Assembly (NCBI RefSeq): GCF_050176255.1 | Contig: NZ_JBFXIE010000011.1 | From: JBFXIE01 sp050176255 | GTDB lineage: Bacteria; Pseudomonadota; Gammaproteobacteria; Burkholderiales; Burkholderiaceae_C | Strand: one strand, 5' to 3' | DNA length: 64,000 bases | Shown here: positions 54,154-63,676 of the stretch, piece after piece | Layout of the letters: every line of letters begins with the position of its first letter | How positions within the stretch are numbered: the first letter of the stretch is position 1 | Position numbers and translations under genes: made by a program | Notes under the pieces: model-generated | Database searches by the model: none | What the model was told of the DNA's origin: nothing | Seen by the model: only the letters and a program-made list of their open reading frames with translations

Positions 54154-54290
54154 CAATGCTTGGCAGGCTTTTCGCGTGCTAGCAATTCGCGGCGCGTGGC
54201 CTCGTCATCCATCAGTTCGTACCACATCGCGTTGAGCACCGCGAAGGCCGCCGCCAGCGGCAGGCCGAGCAACCAGGCGAAATACCACAT
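54153..54290 (-). CDS. cydX: Cytochrome bd oxidase small subunit CydX
   Basis: A 45-residue one-helix subunit that stabilises the CydAB complex and its hemes. It begins MWYFAWLLGLPLAAAFAVLN, the typical CydX/YbgT pattern, and ends in a charged tail (MDDEATRRELLAREK). GAAAGGAAA precedes the ATG at good spacing. It follows cydB by 39 bases on the same strand and is the last gene of the operon. It is shorter than most gene callers keep. Confidence 0.92.
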   Translation of the reverse strand: MWYFAWLLGLPLAAAFAVLNAMWYELMDDEATRRELLAREKPAKH

Positions 54291-54329
54291 GGTTTTGTTT
54301 CCTTTCTTGCAGCTTCGTGAGCCAGGGGA

Positions 54330-55481
54330 TTAATAAGAGTGGCCCCGGCCATCGACGATGGCCATGGGATCGATCTTGCCGCGCAGCACGCTGTAAACCC
54401 AGCTGGTGTAGGCCAGGATGATGGGCACGAAGATCAGTGCACACACCAACATGATGAACAGTGTCAGATGGCTGGACGAGGAATCCCAGACCGTGAGGCT
54501 GTGCTGCGGGTTCAGCGACGAAGGCAGAATGAACGGGAACATGGACGCGCCCACGCTGGCGATGATGGCCGCGATGCCCAGACCGCTGGACAGCAGCGCC
54601 AGCCACTCGCGGCGCAGCCGCATGCCCAGGGCCGCCAAGAGCGGCAGCAGCAGGCCCAGGGCCGGCACCAGGTAGAGCGCGGGCTGCGCCCGGTAATTGG
54701 CAAACCAGGCACCCGCATGCACTTCGGCCGTCTTGAACAGCGGGTTGGACGGCCCCACGGGATCGACCGCGCTGGTGATGCGGTAACCGTTGAACGTCGC
54801 CAGCCACACGCCTGCCACCGCGAACAGCACCGTGGTTGCAATGGCGGCAATCACGCCGAAACGGCGCGCGCGGGCTGCCACCTCGCCCTCGGTCTTGAAC
54901 ACCAGCCAGGATGCGCCGTGCATGAGCAACATGGCCAGAGAGACCAGGCCAGCCAGCAGCGCGAACGGGTTGAGCAGACCGAAGAACGTACCCTCGTAGT
55001 AGATGCGCATGTCGGGCGCGAGGCGAAAGGGCACGCCCTGCAGTACGTTGCCCACGGCCACGCCGAAGATCAACGCCGGCACCACGCCGGCCATGCACAG
55101 CACGGCATCCCAGCGCGCACGCCAGGCGGGTTCCTCGCGCTTGCTGCGGAACTTAAAGGCCACGGGGCGCAGGATCAGCGCTACCAGCACGGCGAACATG
55201 GCCAGGTAAAAACCGGAGAACGAGATGGCATACAACTGTGGCCAGGCCGCGAAGATGGCACCACCGCCCAGGATGAGCCAGACCTGGTTGCCCTCCCACA
55301 CGGGGCCTACGCTGTTGATGACGACGCGTCGCTCCACGTCGGTTTTGCCCACCAGAGGCAGCAAGGCCGCCGCTCCCAGGTCGAAGCCATCGGTCACGGC
55401 GAAGCCGATGAGCAGCAGGCCCAGCAGTCCCCACCACAGAAGGCGAAGGACGTCGTAACTCAGCAGTTCGTGAAGAATCAT
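54330..55481 (-). CDS. cydB: Cytochrome bd ubiquinol oxidase subunit II
   Basis: Structural subunit of the high-affinity bd oxidase. The 383-residue membrane protein begins MILHELLSYDVLRLLWWGLLG and carries FAVTDGFDLGAAAL, GPVWEGNQVWLILGGGA and an ERRVVINS segment, all CydB-typical, with about nine helices. It starts 18 bases after cydA and is followed by cydX. Confidence 0.97.
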   Translation of the reverse strand: MILHELLSYDVLRLLWWGLLGLLLIGFAVTDGFDLGAAALLPLVGKTDVERRVVINSVGPVWEGNQVWLILGGGAIFAAWPQLYAISFSGFYLAMFAVLVALILRPVAFKFRSKREEPAWRARWDAVLCMAGVVPALIFGVAVGNVLQGVPFRLAPDMRIYYEGTFFGLLNPFALLAGLVSLAMLLMHGASWLVFKTEGEVAARARRFGVIAAIATTVLFAVAGVWLATFNGYRITSAVDPVGPSNPLFKTAEVHAGAWFANYRAQPALYLVPALGLLLPLLAALGMRLRREWLALLSSGLGIAAIIASVGASMFPFILPSSLNPQHSLTVWDSSSSHLTLFIMLVCALIFVPIILAYTSWVYSVLRGKIDPMAIVDGRGHSY

Positions 55482-55499
55482 GGTGTCAATCTCCCCAGC

Positions 55500-57086
55500 T
55501 CATTGCCCGCGGGCGAGCTTTTGCATCAACGGAAAATAGGTGGTCAGGTGCGGCTCACTCTCCTCGTGCGGCCCCTTGCGTATCGCCTTGATCAGCAGCT
55601 TCATCTCGATGACGAAAAGCACGGTGTAAATGGCGACGAAGCCGGCGATGGTCAGCAGCAGCGTGCCCGCCCCCAGGTTGGAAACGGCCAGCGCCGTGGG
55701 CAGCACGCCTTCGATGATCCAGGGCTGGCGGCCCACCTCGGCTACGATCCAGCCGCATTCGGCGGCAATCCAGGGCAGTGGAATGGCGAATACCGCCAGC
55801 TTGAGCATCCAGGGATGCGCATCCAGCCTGCGGCGCACCGACAGCCAGAAGAACGCGGCCGTGAGCAGGATGAAGAACATGCCTAGCCCCACCATGATGC
55901 GAAAGCTCCAGAACAGCGGCCCCACGGCCGGCACCGTGTCCCAGGCAGCTTGCCGGATCTGCGCGTCCGTCGCCTGACGCGGGTCGTCCACATAGCGCTT
56001 GAGCAGCAGCGCGTAGCCCAGCATGGCACCCTTGTCCTCGAACGCCGCCCTGGTCTCGGCCGGTACCTGATCCGGTGCACGCACCGCACGGATGGTCTCC
56101 AGCGCGTCATAGGCCACGATGCCGTCCCGCACGTACTGCTCGGTCTTCTTGACCAAATCGTTGATGCCCGGAATCTCGGTGGTCAGCGAACGCGTGCCGA
56201 TCAGGCCCATGACCCAGGGAATGTGCACGGCGTAATGCGTCTCGCGCGCCTCCTTGTCGGGGAACCCGAAGGCCGTAAAGGCGGCCGGCGCAGGCTCGGT
56301 GTCCCACATGGCCTCGATGGAGGCCAGCTTCATCTTCTGGTGCTCCGACGACAGATAGCCGCTTTCATCACCCAGCACCACCACTGACAGTGCCGCGGCC
56401 AGGCCGAACGAGGCAGCCACTGTCATGGAACGGCGCGCCAGTTGGATGTGCCGGCCCTTGAGCAGGTACCAGGCCGAGATGCCCAGCACGAAGATGGCCG
56501 CTGTCACATAGCCGGCCGAGACCGTGTGCACGAACTTGGCCTGAGCCACGGGGTTGGTCAGCACGGCGAAGAAATCGGTGACCTCCATGCGCATGGTCTG
56601 GGGGTTGAACTGCGCGCCCACGGGGTTCTGCATCCAGCCGTTGGCGATCAGGATCCACAGCGCCGAGAAGTTCGAACCCAGGGCCACGCACCAGGTAGCC
56701 ACCAAGTGCCCTACCTTGCTCATGCGATCCCAGCCAAAGAAGAACAATCCCACAAAGGTGGCTTCGAGAAAGAAAGCCATCAGCCCCTCGATGGCGAGCG
56801 GCGCGCCGAAGATGTCGCCCACATAGTGGCTGTAGTAGCTCCAGTTCATGCCGAACTGGAACTCCATCACGATGCCGGTGGCCACACCCATGGCGAAGTT
56901 GATGCCGAAAAGTGCGCCCCAGAACTTCGTCATGTCGCGCCAGATGGTGCGGCCCGTCATCACGTAGACGGTCTCCATGATGGCGATGATCACGGCCAGG
57001 CCGATGGTCAACGGAACGAAAAGGAAGTGGTAGAGCGCCGTTACCGCGAACTGCAGCCGCGATAAATCGACGATGTCGAAGTCCAT
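55500..57086 (-). CDS. cydA: Cytochrome bd ubiquinol oxidase subunit I
   Basis: Catalytic subunit with hemes b558, b595 and d, reducing oxygen to water with electrons from ubiquinol without proton pumping. The 528-residue product has RLQFAVTALYHFLFVPLTIG (heme His), GWDRMSKVGHL, the late IAAECGWIVAEVGRQPWIIEGVLPT and, before it, a long periplasmic Q-loop (about residues 255-380), so it is the E. coli-like long-loop type. AAAGGATC precedes the ATG. It lies 56 bases downstream of cydC. Confidence 0.97.
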   Translation of the reverse strand: MDFDIVDLSRLQFAVTALYHFLFVPLTIGLAVIIAIMETVYVMTGRTIWRDMTKFWGALFGINFAMGVATGIVMEFQFGMNWSYYSHYVGDIFGAPLAIEGLMAFFLEATFVGLFFFGWDRMSKVGHLVATWCVALGSNFSALWILIANGWMQNPVGAQFNPQTMRMEVTDFFAVLTNPVAQAKFVHTVSAGYVTAAIFVLGISAWYLLKGRHIQLARRSMTVAASFGLAAALSVVVLGDESGYLSSEHQKMKLASIEAMWDTEPAPAAFTAFGFPDKEARETHYAVHIPWVMGLIGTRSLTTEIPGINDLVKKTEQYVRDGIVAYDALETIRAVRAPDQVPAETRAAFEDKGAMLGYALLLKRYVDDPRQATDAQIRQAAWDTVPAVGPLFWSFRIMVGLGMFFILLTAAFFWLSVRRRLDAHPWMLKLAVFAIPLPWIAAECGWIVAEVGRQPWIIEGVLPTALAVSNLGAGTLLLTIAGFVAIYTVLFVIEMKLLIKAIRKGPHEESEPHLTTYFPLMQKLARGQ

Positions 57087-57142
57087 GGTGAGATCCTTTC
57101 TCTCGAGTTACTTGGGATGAATTCCTTGCTGCCAAACTATGC

Positions 57143-58828
57143 TCAGCCGTCTTGCCGCAGACGGCCTAGTGCCTCATCGAACGCTGGCGCGCCACGCCGT
57201 GCGTCCGCCACCACCACGCCCTCGCTCACCCACAGCAGGCGGTCGGCCAGTCGGGCCTCGCGAAGCTTGTGGGTAGCCACAACCACGGTATGCCCCTGCG
57301 CAGCGCCCTCCAGACGCGCCAGCAGATCAGCAGCCGTCTGCGCGTCCAGCCCCTCAGTGGGCTCGTCCAACAACCAGCAGCGCGCCGGACTCAGCAGCAA
57401 CCGCGCCAGTGCCAGGCGCCGCGCCTGACCGCCTGACAGGCCCAGACCGCCCTCTCCCAGGCGTGTATCCAACGCCTGGGGCATGGCCCGCACGTCCGGC
57501 GCCAGGCCTGCGACCTCCAGCGCCGCCCACAGCCGCGCATCGTCGGCGCCGGGGCTGGCCAGCAAGAGGTTGTCGCGCAGGCTGTCCTCGAACAGCTCTG
57601 TGCGCTGCGTCATCCAGGTGCAGCGCTGCGCCCGCACGGCGCCGCCCAGCGGCTGCAGCTCGCCCGCCATCAGTGACAGCAGCGTGGTCTTGCCCGCGCC
57701 GCTCGCGCCCAGCAGGGCCACCCGTTCGCCATCGTGGATGCGCAGCCGCTGCGGCAGCCCGGCGCCATGGGGTGCCACAGCCTGTTCCAGCTCCACGGCC
57801 ACGCCGGCGCACGGCGAGGCCTGCAAAATCTGGGCGGCGTCGTCCCAGCCGCACACAGCTGAGGCCAGCCGGCGCGCGGCCAAGCCGCTGCGGCCGGACT
57901 CCAGAGCGCCGCGACGCATTGCAGCAAACGGCTCTACAGCCGTCAGCACCAGCAGCACAGCCAGTGCAGCCACGGGAGCGCCCAGCAGGCCGGACTGTGC
58001 CAGCCAGCCCACCCCTAGCAGCACGCCAGCCAGGGCCAGTGCGGCACACAGGCCCTGGATGAAGGACACCCTGGCCTCCAGGCCATAGAGCACGCGATCC
58101 GCATCAGCCACGCGTGCATCCAGCGCGGCGATGCGCTCGCAATGAGCGGCCAGGGTGCCGGCCATCACCAGCTCTGTCTGCCCGGCCACCAGATCGGCGG
58201 TACGGGTTCGCAGCGACTCCAGCGCCAACGCACGGCGCACTGCAGGACGGCGCGCGGCACGCGCCAACCACAGTGCGCTGCCAAAGCCCGTGACCAGCAG
58301 CCAGGCGGCCAAGGCCAGGCCCAGCCACCAGCGCATGAACCCCAGGGCAAGAACCACCATCAGCGTGGCGCCAGCGGCCGCCACCAGCGGCACGAACAGG
58401 CGCAGGTACAGGCTGTCCAACGCATCCACATCGGCCGTCAGCCGCTGCAGCAATCGCGCCGGGCGCAACCGCAGGCTCCGCGCCGCGGCAGGTGTGGCCC
58501 AACTGCGCAGCAGCCGCTCGCGCAGCGCGGCCAGCACGGCCAGGGTGGCTTCATGCGTAACCAGCCGCTCGGCATAGCGCGTGCCCGTGCGCCCCAAAGC
58601 CAAAAGTCGAATTCCCGCCGAGGGCATGAAAACATCAAAAACCAGGGCCGTGGCCGGCATCAGTCCGGCCAGCGCCGTGGCCGTGATGAACCAGCCCGAC
58701 AAACCCAACAGCGCCATGCCCATGAGCACCGTGAGCAAGGCCAGCAATGCGCCGCCCAGCCACAGGCGACGCGGTGCCATGCTTGCCAGGGTCGAGGACA
58801 CCGCCAACAGGCTGGAGCGGGGCTTCAT
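57143..58828 (-). CDS. cydC: Thiol-reductant ABC exporter subunit CydC
   Basis: Half of the CydDC ABC transporter, which exports glutathione/cysteine and is needed to assemble bd oxidase. The 561-residue protein has six membrane helices and a C-terminal ATPase domain with Walker A LGASGAGKTTL, signature LSGGQARRLALARLLL and Walker B CWLLDEPTEGLD. ATG 58828 overlaps the cydD stop by four bases (ATGA), and is preferred to the in-frame GTG 58837. Confidence 0.93.
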   Translation of the reverse strand: MKPRSSLLAVSSTLASMAPRRLWLGGALLALLTVLMGMALLGLSGWFITATALAGLMPATALVFDVFMPSAGIRLLALGRTGTRYAERLVTHEATLAVLAALRERLLRSWATPAAARSLRLRPARLLQRLTADVDALDSLYLRLFVPLVAAAGATLMVVLALGFMRWWLGLALAAWLLVTGFGSALWLARAARRPAVRRALALESLRTRTADLVAGQTELVMAGTLAAHCERIAALDARVADADRVLYGLEARVSFIQGLCAALALAGVLLGVGWLAQSGLLGAPVAALAVLLVLTAVEPFAAMRRGALESGRSGLAARRLASAVCGWDDAAQILQASPCAGVAVELEQAVAPHGAGLPQRLRIHDGERVALLGASGAGKTTLLSLMAGELQPLGGAVRAQRCTWMTQRTELFEDSLRDNLLLASPGADDARLWAALEVAGLAPDVRAMPQALDTRLGEGGLGLSGGQARRLALARLLLSPARCWLLDEPTEGLDAQTAADLLARLEGAAQGHTVVVATHKLREARLADRLLWVSEGVVVADARRGAPAFDEALGRLRQDG

Positions 58829-60546
58829 GCGATGCACTCCTCGTTGGTCATGTCGGCCAGGCGGTTCTGCGCAAAGGCCCCGGCATCGGGCGTCAACACC
58901 ACCACGCGATGCATGGCGGCAGCCAGCTCCGCATCATGGGTGGCGACGATCAGCGTGCGCCCACCCGCCAGATGTAGCAGGGCATCGGTGACCTGGGCGG
59001 CCGTGGCGGGATCCAGATGCGCCGTGGGCTCGTCAACCAACAGCAGGCCCGCATCGCGTGCCAAGGCCAGGCGTGCCAGCGCCAGTCGCACGATCTCGCC
59101 GCCCGACAAGCCGGCGCCGCCCTCGCCCAGCGTGGCGCCGGCACGCGCCTGGGCCACCGCGCCCAGCCCCGCAAGCCGCATGGCCTTACGCAGCTCACCG
59201 AAGGCCAGACCCTGACGGCCCAGCGCGAGGTTGCTTGCAACCGAGCCAGCAAATACATGGGGGCTCTGCCCCATCCAGGCCATGCTTGCGCGCAGCCTGC
59301 CCGCCGATTCGGCATCGATCAACTGGCCATCCACATGGATGCGCCCCAGCCCTGCCATGGGCAGCAGGCCCGCGATCTGCGCCAGCAACAGCGATTTGCC
59401 GCTGCCGCTGGGGCCCCACAGCGCCACATGCTCGCCAGGCCGCACGTTCAGGCTCAGGAGAGACAGCGCGTTGACACCACCAGGCGCCTGGGGTAGCACC
59501 TGCTCCAGGCGCAAGGCGCAGGCTCGGCCACCAGCTCGGCGCGGTGCGGCGAGCGCCCCGGGCAGCGGCTGAGCGTCGCGTCCCAGGCCATCGAGCGACT
59601 GCAGCGCGCCCTCACCACTGGCCCGGTCATGCCAGACGGCAGCCACCTCTCGCAGCGGCTCGAAGAAGCTGGGTGCCAGCAGCAGTACGAACAACGCCTG
59701 GCTCAGCACCAGGGTCTGCCCCCAACTGCCGAAGGGCAGATGGCCGAGCAGATGGAAGCCCACATAAACGGCCACCATCGCCACGCCCAAGGCCGAGAAA
59801 AATTCCAGCACCGCCGACGAGAGAAAGGCGATGCGCAGCACCCGCATGCTGCGCTCGCGCAATGATTCTGCGTTGGCACGCAGGCGCAGGGCCGTGGCGT
59901 CGATTGCGTCCAGCGCACGCAGCGTGGACAGACCGCGCAACCGGTCGAGCAAAAAGGCATTCATGCCGCCCAGCTCCACCATCTGCGCCTCACTGGCCAT
60001 CTTGGCGCGCCAGCCCACGATGGCCATGAACAGCGGAATCAACGGCGCAGCGAGCACCAGGATCAGCGCCGCAACCCAGCTCTGGCTGGCAACGGCCAGC
60101 GCGATCAGTGGCGGCACGATGCGCACGCGCCACATGGCGGTCTGGTAGCGCGACAGCCAGGGCACGATGGCCTCGGCCTGCTCGGCGATGGCGCTGGCCG
60201 CCTGACCGGAAGCCGCGCGCCGGCGGTCCAGCGGCGAGGTGCCCGCCAGCGAGCGCAGCACCTGGATACGCAGCGCGCTCAGCAGGGAGCGGGCCTGCAT
60301 CTGGGCCTTGCGCACACCGCTGGCCTCGCACCAGGCACGCAGCGCGCCCAGCAGTGCCACGCCAGCAGCCAACGACCACAGCGGCGCCATGCCCCGCCCG
60401 TCGGCGATGGCCTGAATCGCCAGCGCCAGCAGCAGCGCCTGGGGTAGCCAAAGCAGCGAAGCCAGCACCAGCCGCCCCGTTCCCGCCATTGGTCGGCGCG
60501 CAAGCCGATCGAAACCGGACAACGACGAGGCACAAGGTTTTTTCAT
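58825..60546 (-). CDS. cydD: Thiol-reductant ABC exporter subunit CydD
   Basis: The other half of CydDC, 573 residues, with an N-terminal membrane domain and C-terminal ATPase: Walker A WGPSGSGKSLLLAQ, signature LSGGEIVRLALARLALA, Walker B LLVDEPTAHLD. It is the first gene of cydD-cydC-cydA-cydB-cydX, so assembly factor and oxidase appear to be made together. ATG 60546 is chosen because the frame upstream crosses the promoter and lacks similarity. No good ribosome site precedes it. A 12-base palindrome, CTGAAATTTCAG, lies just upstream at 60552-60563. Confidence 0.93.
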   Translation of the reverse strand: MKKPCASSLSGFDRLARRPMAGTGRLVLASLLWLPQALLLALAIQAIADGRGMAPLWSLAAGVALLGALRAWCEASGVRKAQMQARSLLSALRIQVLRSLAGTSPLDRRRAASGQAASAIAEQAEAIVPWLSRYQTAMWRVRIVPPLIALAVASQSWVAALILVLAAPLIPLFMAIVGWRAKMASEAQMVELGGMNAFLLDRLRGLSTLRALDAIDATALRLRANAESLRERSMRVLRIAFLSSAVLEFFSALGVAMVAVYVGFHLLGHLPFGSWGQTLVLSQALFVLLLAPSFFEPLREVAAVWHDRASGEGALQSLDGLGRDAQPLPGALAAPRRAGGRACALRLEQVLPQAPGGVNALSLLSLNVRPGEHVALWGPSGSGKSLLLAQIAGLLPMAGLGRIHVDGQLIDAESAGRLRASMAWMGQSPHVFAGSVASNLALGRQGLAFGELRKAMRLAGLGAVAQARAGATLGEGGAGLSGGEIVRLALARLALARDAGLLLVDEPTAHLDPATAAQVTDALLHLAGGRTLIVATHDAELAAAMHRVVVLTPDAGAFAQNRLADMTNEECIA

Positions 60547-60551
60547 TGATT

Positions 60552-60580
60552 CTGAAATTTCAGTATTTACTAAAATTATA
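60552..60580 (-). promoter_or_regulatory. Possible cydD promoter -10 and palindrome
   Basis: On the minus strand TATAAT (60575-60580) lies about 30 bases before the start codon, and the palindrome CTGAAATTTCAG (60552-60563) lies between it and the ATG, where a bound repressor would block transcription. No clear -35 hexamer is seen. Confidence 0.45.
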
Positions 60581-60710
60581 CAAAATTCTAAGCAATCTTG
60601 TATTGACTGTGTTGACGAATGACGGAAAGTGAATGCAGCAGTCCGGCGTGCGCTCGGCCAGGCAAGGCTGGCCGTCAATTTGGCCTTCTCTCGCAGGATC
60701 CAGGAACCCC

Positions 60711-60736
60711 AAAGAAAACGGCGCACGAAGGCGCCG
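60711..60736 (-). terminator. Rho-independent terminator of the nitronate monooxygenase gene
   Basis: On the minus strand CGGCGC and GCGCCG form the stem, followed by TTTTCTTT. It lies about 40 bases past the stop codon. Confidence 0.8.
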
Positions 60737-60776
60737 TGTCTGGGAGCAAGGGGTTCGCCTCGTCGGCGGTGCGTCG

Positions 60777-61733
60777 TCAGGCTGGCACGAGCACACGTTC
60801 GAGCGCCTGTTGGTACTCGCGCTTGAGGCGGGCGATCAACTCGCCCGCACCTGTGACCTCGCGAATAACACCAATACCCTGGCCGCAGCCCCAGATGTCT
60901 TTCCAGGCCTTGCGGTCGCTGCCAAAGTTCATCTTGCTCGGGTCGGACACGGGCAGGTTGTCCGGATCCAGCCCGGCATTGCGGATGGAAGGCGCCAGAT
61001 AGTTGCCGTGCACGCCGGTGAACAGGTTGCTGTAGACGATGTCGTCAGACGTGCACTCGACGATGGCCTGCTTGTAGGCGTCGGCGGCGCGCGCCTCGTG
61101 CGTGGCGATGAAGGCCGAGCCGATGTAGGCAAAGTCAGCCCCCATGGCTTGCGCCGCCAAAATGGCGCCGCCCGATGCGATGGAGCCCGACAGCGCCAGC
61201 GGGCCGTCAAACCACTGACGAATCTCCTGCACCAGCGCAAACGGGCTTTTGACGCCCGCGTGTCCGCCAGCGCCTGCCGCCACGGCCACCAGCCCGTCGG
61301 CGCCCTTGTCGATGGCCTTGTGCGCAAACTGGTTGTTGATGACGTCGTGCAGCACCACGCCGCCCCAGCCGTGCACGGCCTGGTTCACGTCTTCGCGCGC
61401 GCCCAGGGACGTGATGACGATCGGCACCTTGTATTTGGCGCACACCTGCAGGTCATGTTCCAGGCGGTCGTTGCTCTTGTGCACGATCTGGTTGATGGCA
61501 AAAGGTGCTGCGGGTTGTTCGGGGTGTGCCCGGTTCCAGGCGGCCAGCGTCTCGGTGATTTCGGCCAGCCAGTCGTCCAGCTGCTCTGCCGGGCGCGCAT
61601 TGAGCGCCGGCATGGAGCCCACGATGCCGGCCTTGCACTGCTCAATCACCAGCTGGGGGTTGCTGATGATGAACAGCGGCGAGCCGATCACGGGCAGGCT
61701 CAGCTTTTGCAGCACTGGGGGCAGCTTGGACAT
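60777..61733 (-). CDS. Nitronate monooxygenase / 2-nitropropane dioxygenase family
   Basis: A 318-residue FMN enzyme of the nitronate monooxygenase family, which oxidises toxic alkyl nitronates such as propionate 3-nitronate. It has LPVIGSPLFIISNPQLVIEQCKAGIVGSMPAL at the N-terminus, GADGLVAVAAGAGGHAG and LSGSIASGGAILAAQAMGADFAYIGSAFIATHEA (FMN phosphate site). The catalytic base cannot be assigned with certainty. It is a single gene with its own terminator. Many family members have roles that have not been tested. Confidence 0.88.
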   Translation of the reverse strand: MSKLPPVLQKLSLPVIGSPLFIISNPQLVIEQCKAGIVGSMPALNARPAEQLDDWLAEITETLAAWNRAHPEQPAAPFAINQIVHKSNDRLEHDLQVCAKYKVPIVITSLGAREDVNQAVHGWGGVVLHDVINNQFAHKAIDKGADGLVAVAAGAGGHAGVKSPFALVQEIRQWFDGPLALSGSIASGGAILAAQAMGADFAYIGSAFIATHEARAADAYKQAIVECTSDDIVYSNLFTGVHGNYLAPSIRNAGLDPDNLPVSDPSKMNFGSDRKAWKDIWGCGQGIGVIREVTGAGELIARLKREYQQALERVLVPA

Positions 61734-61757
61734 TCGTGCAATCTCCTTGGTAGTTAT

Positions 61758-61818
61758 GATCGAAAAAAGCTGCAGCGCTTATCAATAAAGCGCTAGCAGC
61801 TATCAAAACAGAAGCAAT
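61758..61818. repeat. Dispersed palindromic repeat between acyl-CoA dehydrogenase and nitronate monooxygenase genes
   Basis: GATCGAAAAAAGCTGCAGCG, then CTTATCAATAAAGCGCTAGC and AGCTATCAAAACAGAAGCAA. AGCGCTT and AAGCGCT are the palindromic arms. It is the cleanest copy in the window and lies in the 87-base gap. Confidence 0.9.
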
Positions 61819-61820
61819 TT

Positions 61821-63641
61821 TCAGAACGACTCGAGCGCCAGCGCCGTGACGCTGGCCGCGCCATGCACGATGGCGTCGCGCTGGCCGGGCGCGCGCGTCA
61901 GCAGGTGATCGGCATAAAAACGCGCGGTGACGACCTTGGCCTGCATGAAAGCCACGTCCTGCCCCTGGGGCGCCAGCTCTTGTGCAACCAGCAGCGCGCG
62001 CGCCAGCTGCCAGCCCGCCACCAGGTTGCCAGCCAGCATCAGGTAGGGCACGCTGCCTGCATACACGTCGTTGGGGTGGGCCTTGGCACCGCCAGCGATG
62101 AAGTCCACCACCTCCACAAACGCCTCGCGCGCCGCACCCAGGCGCTGGGCCACGGCCAGGGCGTCGGCCGTGCCGCTGGCGCGCAGCCCGGCTTCGGTCT
62201 TTTCGATCTGCGCAGCGACGGCCTTGGCCATCTTGCCGCCGTCGCGCGCGGTCTTGCGGCCCACCAGGTCATTGGCCTGGATGGCGGTCGTGCCTTCGTA
62301 GATGGTCAGGATCTTGGCATCGCGCAGGTACTGCGCGGCGCCGGTTTCTTCGATGAAGCCCATGCCGCCGTGCACCTGCACGCCCAGGCTGGCGACTTCC
62401 AGGCTCATTTCGGTGCTGTAGCCTTTGACCAGCGGCACCATGAACTCATAGAACGCGGCGTTGTCCGCACGCACCTGCGCATCGGGGTGGTGGTGCGCCG
62501 CGTCGTAAGCGGCTGCGGCCGTGATGGCCATGGCGCGGCAGCCCTCGGTGTAGGCGCGCATGGTCATCAGCATGCGGCGCACGTCGGGGTGGTGGATGAT
62601 GGCTGCGCTGGCGGCCACGCTGCCATCCACCGGGCGGCTTTGCACGCGGTCGCGCGCATACTGCGCGGCCTTCTGGTAGGCACGCTCGGCAATGGCCACG
62701 CCCTGCACGCCCACGGCATAGCGCGCGGCGTTCATCATGATGAACATGTACTCCAGGCCGCGGTTTTCTTCGCCCACCAGATAACCCACCGCGCCGGGCC
62801 CGGCGCTGTCTGCGACGCTCGCCGCCATGCCGTCGCCAAACTGCAGCACGGCCGTGGGCGATGCCTTGATGCCCAGCTTGTGCTCGATGGACACGCAGTG
62901 CACGTCATTGCGCGCGCCCAGGCTGCCATCCTTGCCGACCAGGAACTTGGGCACCACGAACAGGCTGATGCCCTTCACACCTTCGGGCGCGCCCTGCACG
63001 CGCGCCAGCACCAAGTGCACGATGTTGTCGGCCATGTCGTGCTCACCGTACGTGATGAATATCTTGGTGCCAAAAATTTTGTACGTGCCGTCGGGCTGCG
63101 GCTCGGCCTTGGTGCGCACCAGCGCCAGATCGGAGCCTGCCTGCGGCTCGGTCAGGTTCATGGTGCCGGTCCACTGACCCGAGATCAGCTTTTCAAGATA
63201 GATCGCCTTGAGCTCGTCGCTGCCGGCGGTCAGCAGCGCCTCGATGGCGCCGTCGGTCAGCAGCGGGCACAGCGCAAAGCTCATGTTGGCGCTGTTGAGC
63301 ATTTCTACGCAGCACGCGCCGATGGTCTTGGGCAGGCCCTGGCCGCCAAAGTCCGCCGGATGCTGCAAACCCTGCCATCCGCCCTCGGCAAACTGGGCAA
63401 AGGCTTCCTTAAAGCCTGGCGTGGTCGTCACCACCCCGTCCTTGAACGACGACGGATTGCGGTCCCCATCCACATTCAGCGGAGCCACCACGCCCTCGTT
63501 GAACTTGGCGCACTCCTCCAGCACGGCAGCGGCGGTGTCGAGGCCGGCATCTTCAAAACCGGGAATCTGCGCAATCTGGTCAATACACGCCAGGTGCTCT
63601 ATGGCAAACAGCATGTCCTTGACGGGGGCGATGTAGCTCAT
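61821..63641 (-). CDS. Acyl-CoA dehydrogenase with C-terminal extension
   Basis: A 606-residue FAD acyl-CoA dehydrogenase of the long type with an extra C-terminal domain of about 130 residues, as in the DmdC-like group. It passes electrons to ETF. Signatures: GGWQGLQHPADFGGQGLP, the FAD-binding TGTMNLTEPQAGSDLALVRT, KIFITYGEHDMADNIVHLVLAR, and YLRDAKILTIYEGTTAIQANDLVGRK. The chain-length preference is not readable from the sequence. It lies 87 bases downstream of etfA on the same strand; the etfA terminator lies between them. Confidence 0.93.
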   Translation of the reverse strand: MSYIAPVKDMLFAIEHLACIDQIAQIPGFEDAGLDTAAAVLEECAKFNEGVVAPLNVDGDRNPSSFKDGVVTTTPGFKEAFAQFAEGGWQGLQHPADFGGQGLPKTIGACCVEMLNSANMSFALCPLLTDGAIEALLTAGSDELKAIYLEKLISGQWTGTMNLTEPQAGSDLALVRTKAEPQPDGTYKIFGTKIFITYGEHDMADNIVHLVLARVQGAPEGVKGISLFVVPKFLVGKDGSLGARNDVHCVSIEHKLGIKASPTAVLQFGDGMAASVADSAGPGAVGYLVGEENRGLEYMFIMMNAARYAVGVQGVAIAERAYQKAAQYARDRVQSRPVDGSVAASAAIIHHPDVRRMLMTMRAYTEGCRAMAITAAAAYDAAHHHPDAQVRADNAAFYEFMVPLVKGYSTEMSLEVASLGVQVHGGMGFIEETGAAQYLRDAKILTIYEGTTAIQANDLVGRKTARDGGKMAKAVAAQIEKTEAGLRASGTADALAVAQRLGAAREAFVEVVDFIAGGAKAHPNDVYAGSVPYLMLAGNLVAGWQLARALLVAQELAPQGQDVAFMQAKVVTARFYADHLLTRAPGQRDAIVHGAASVTALALESF

Positions 63642-63676
63642 GGGTTCTCCAACTCAACAACAATATGAATGTGATG

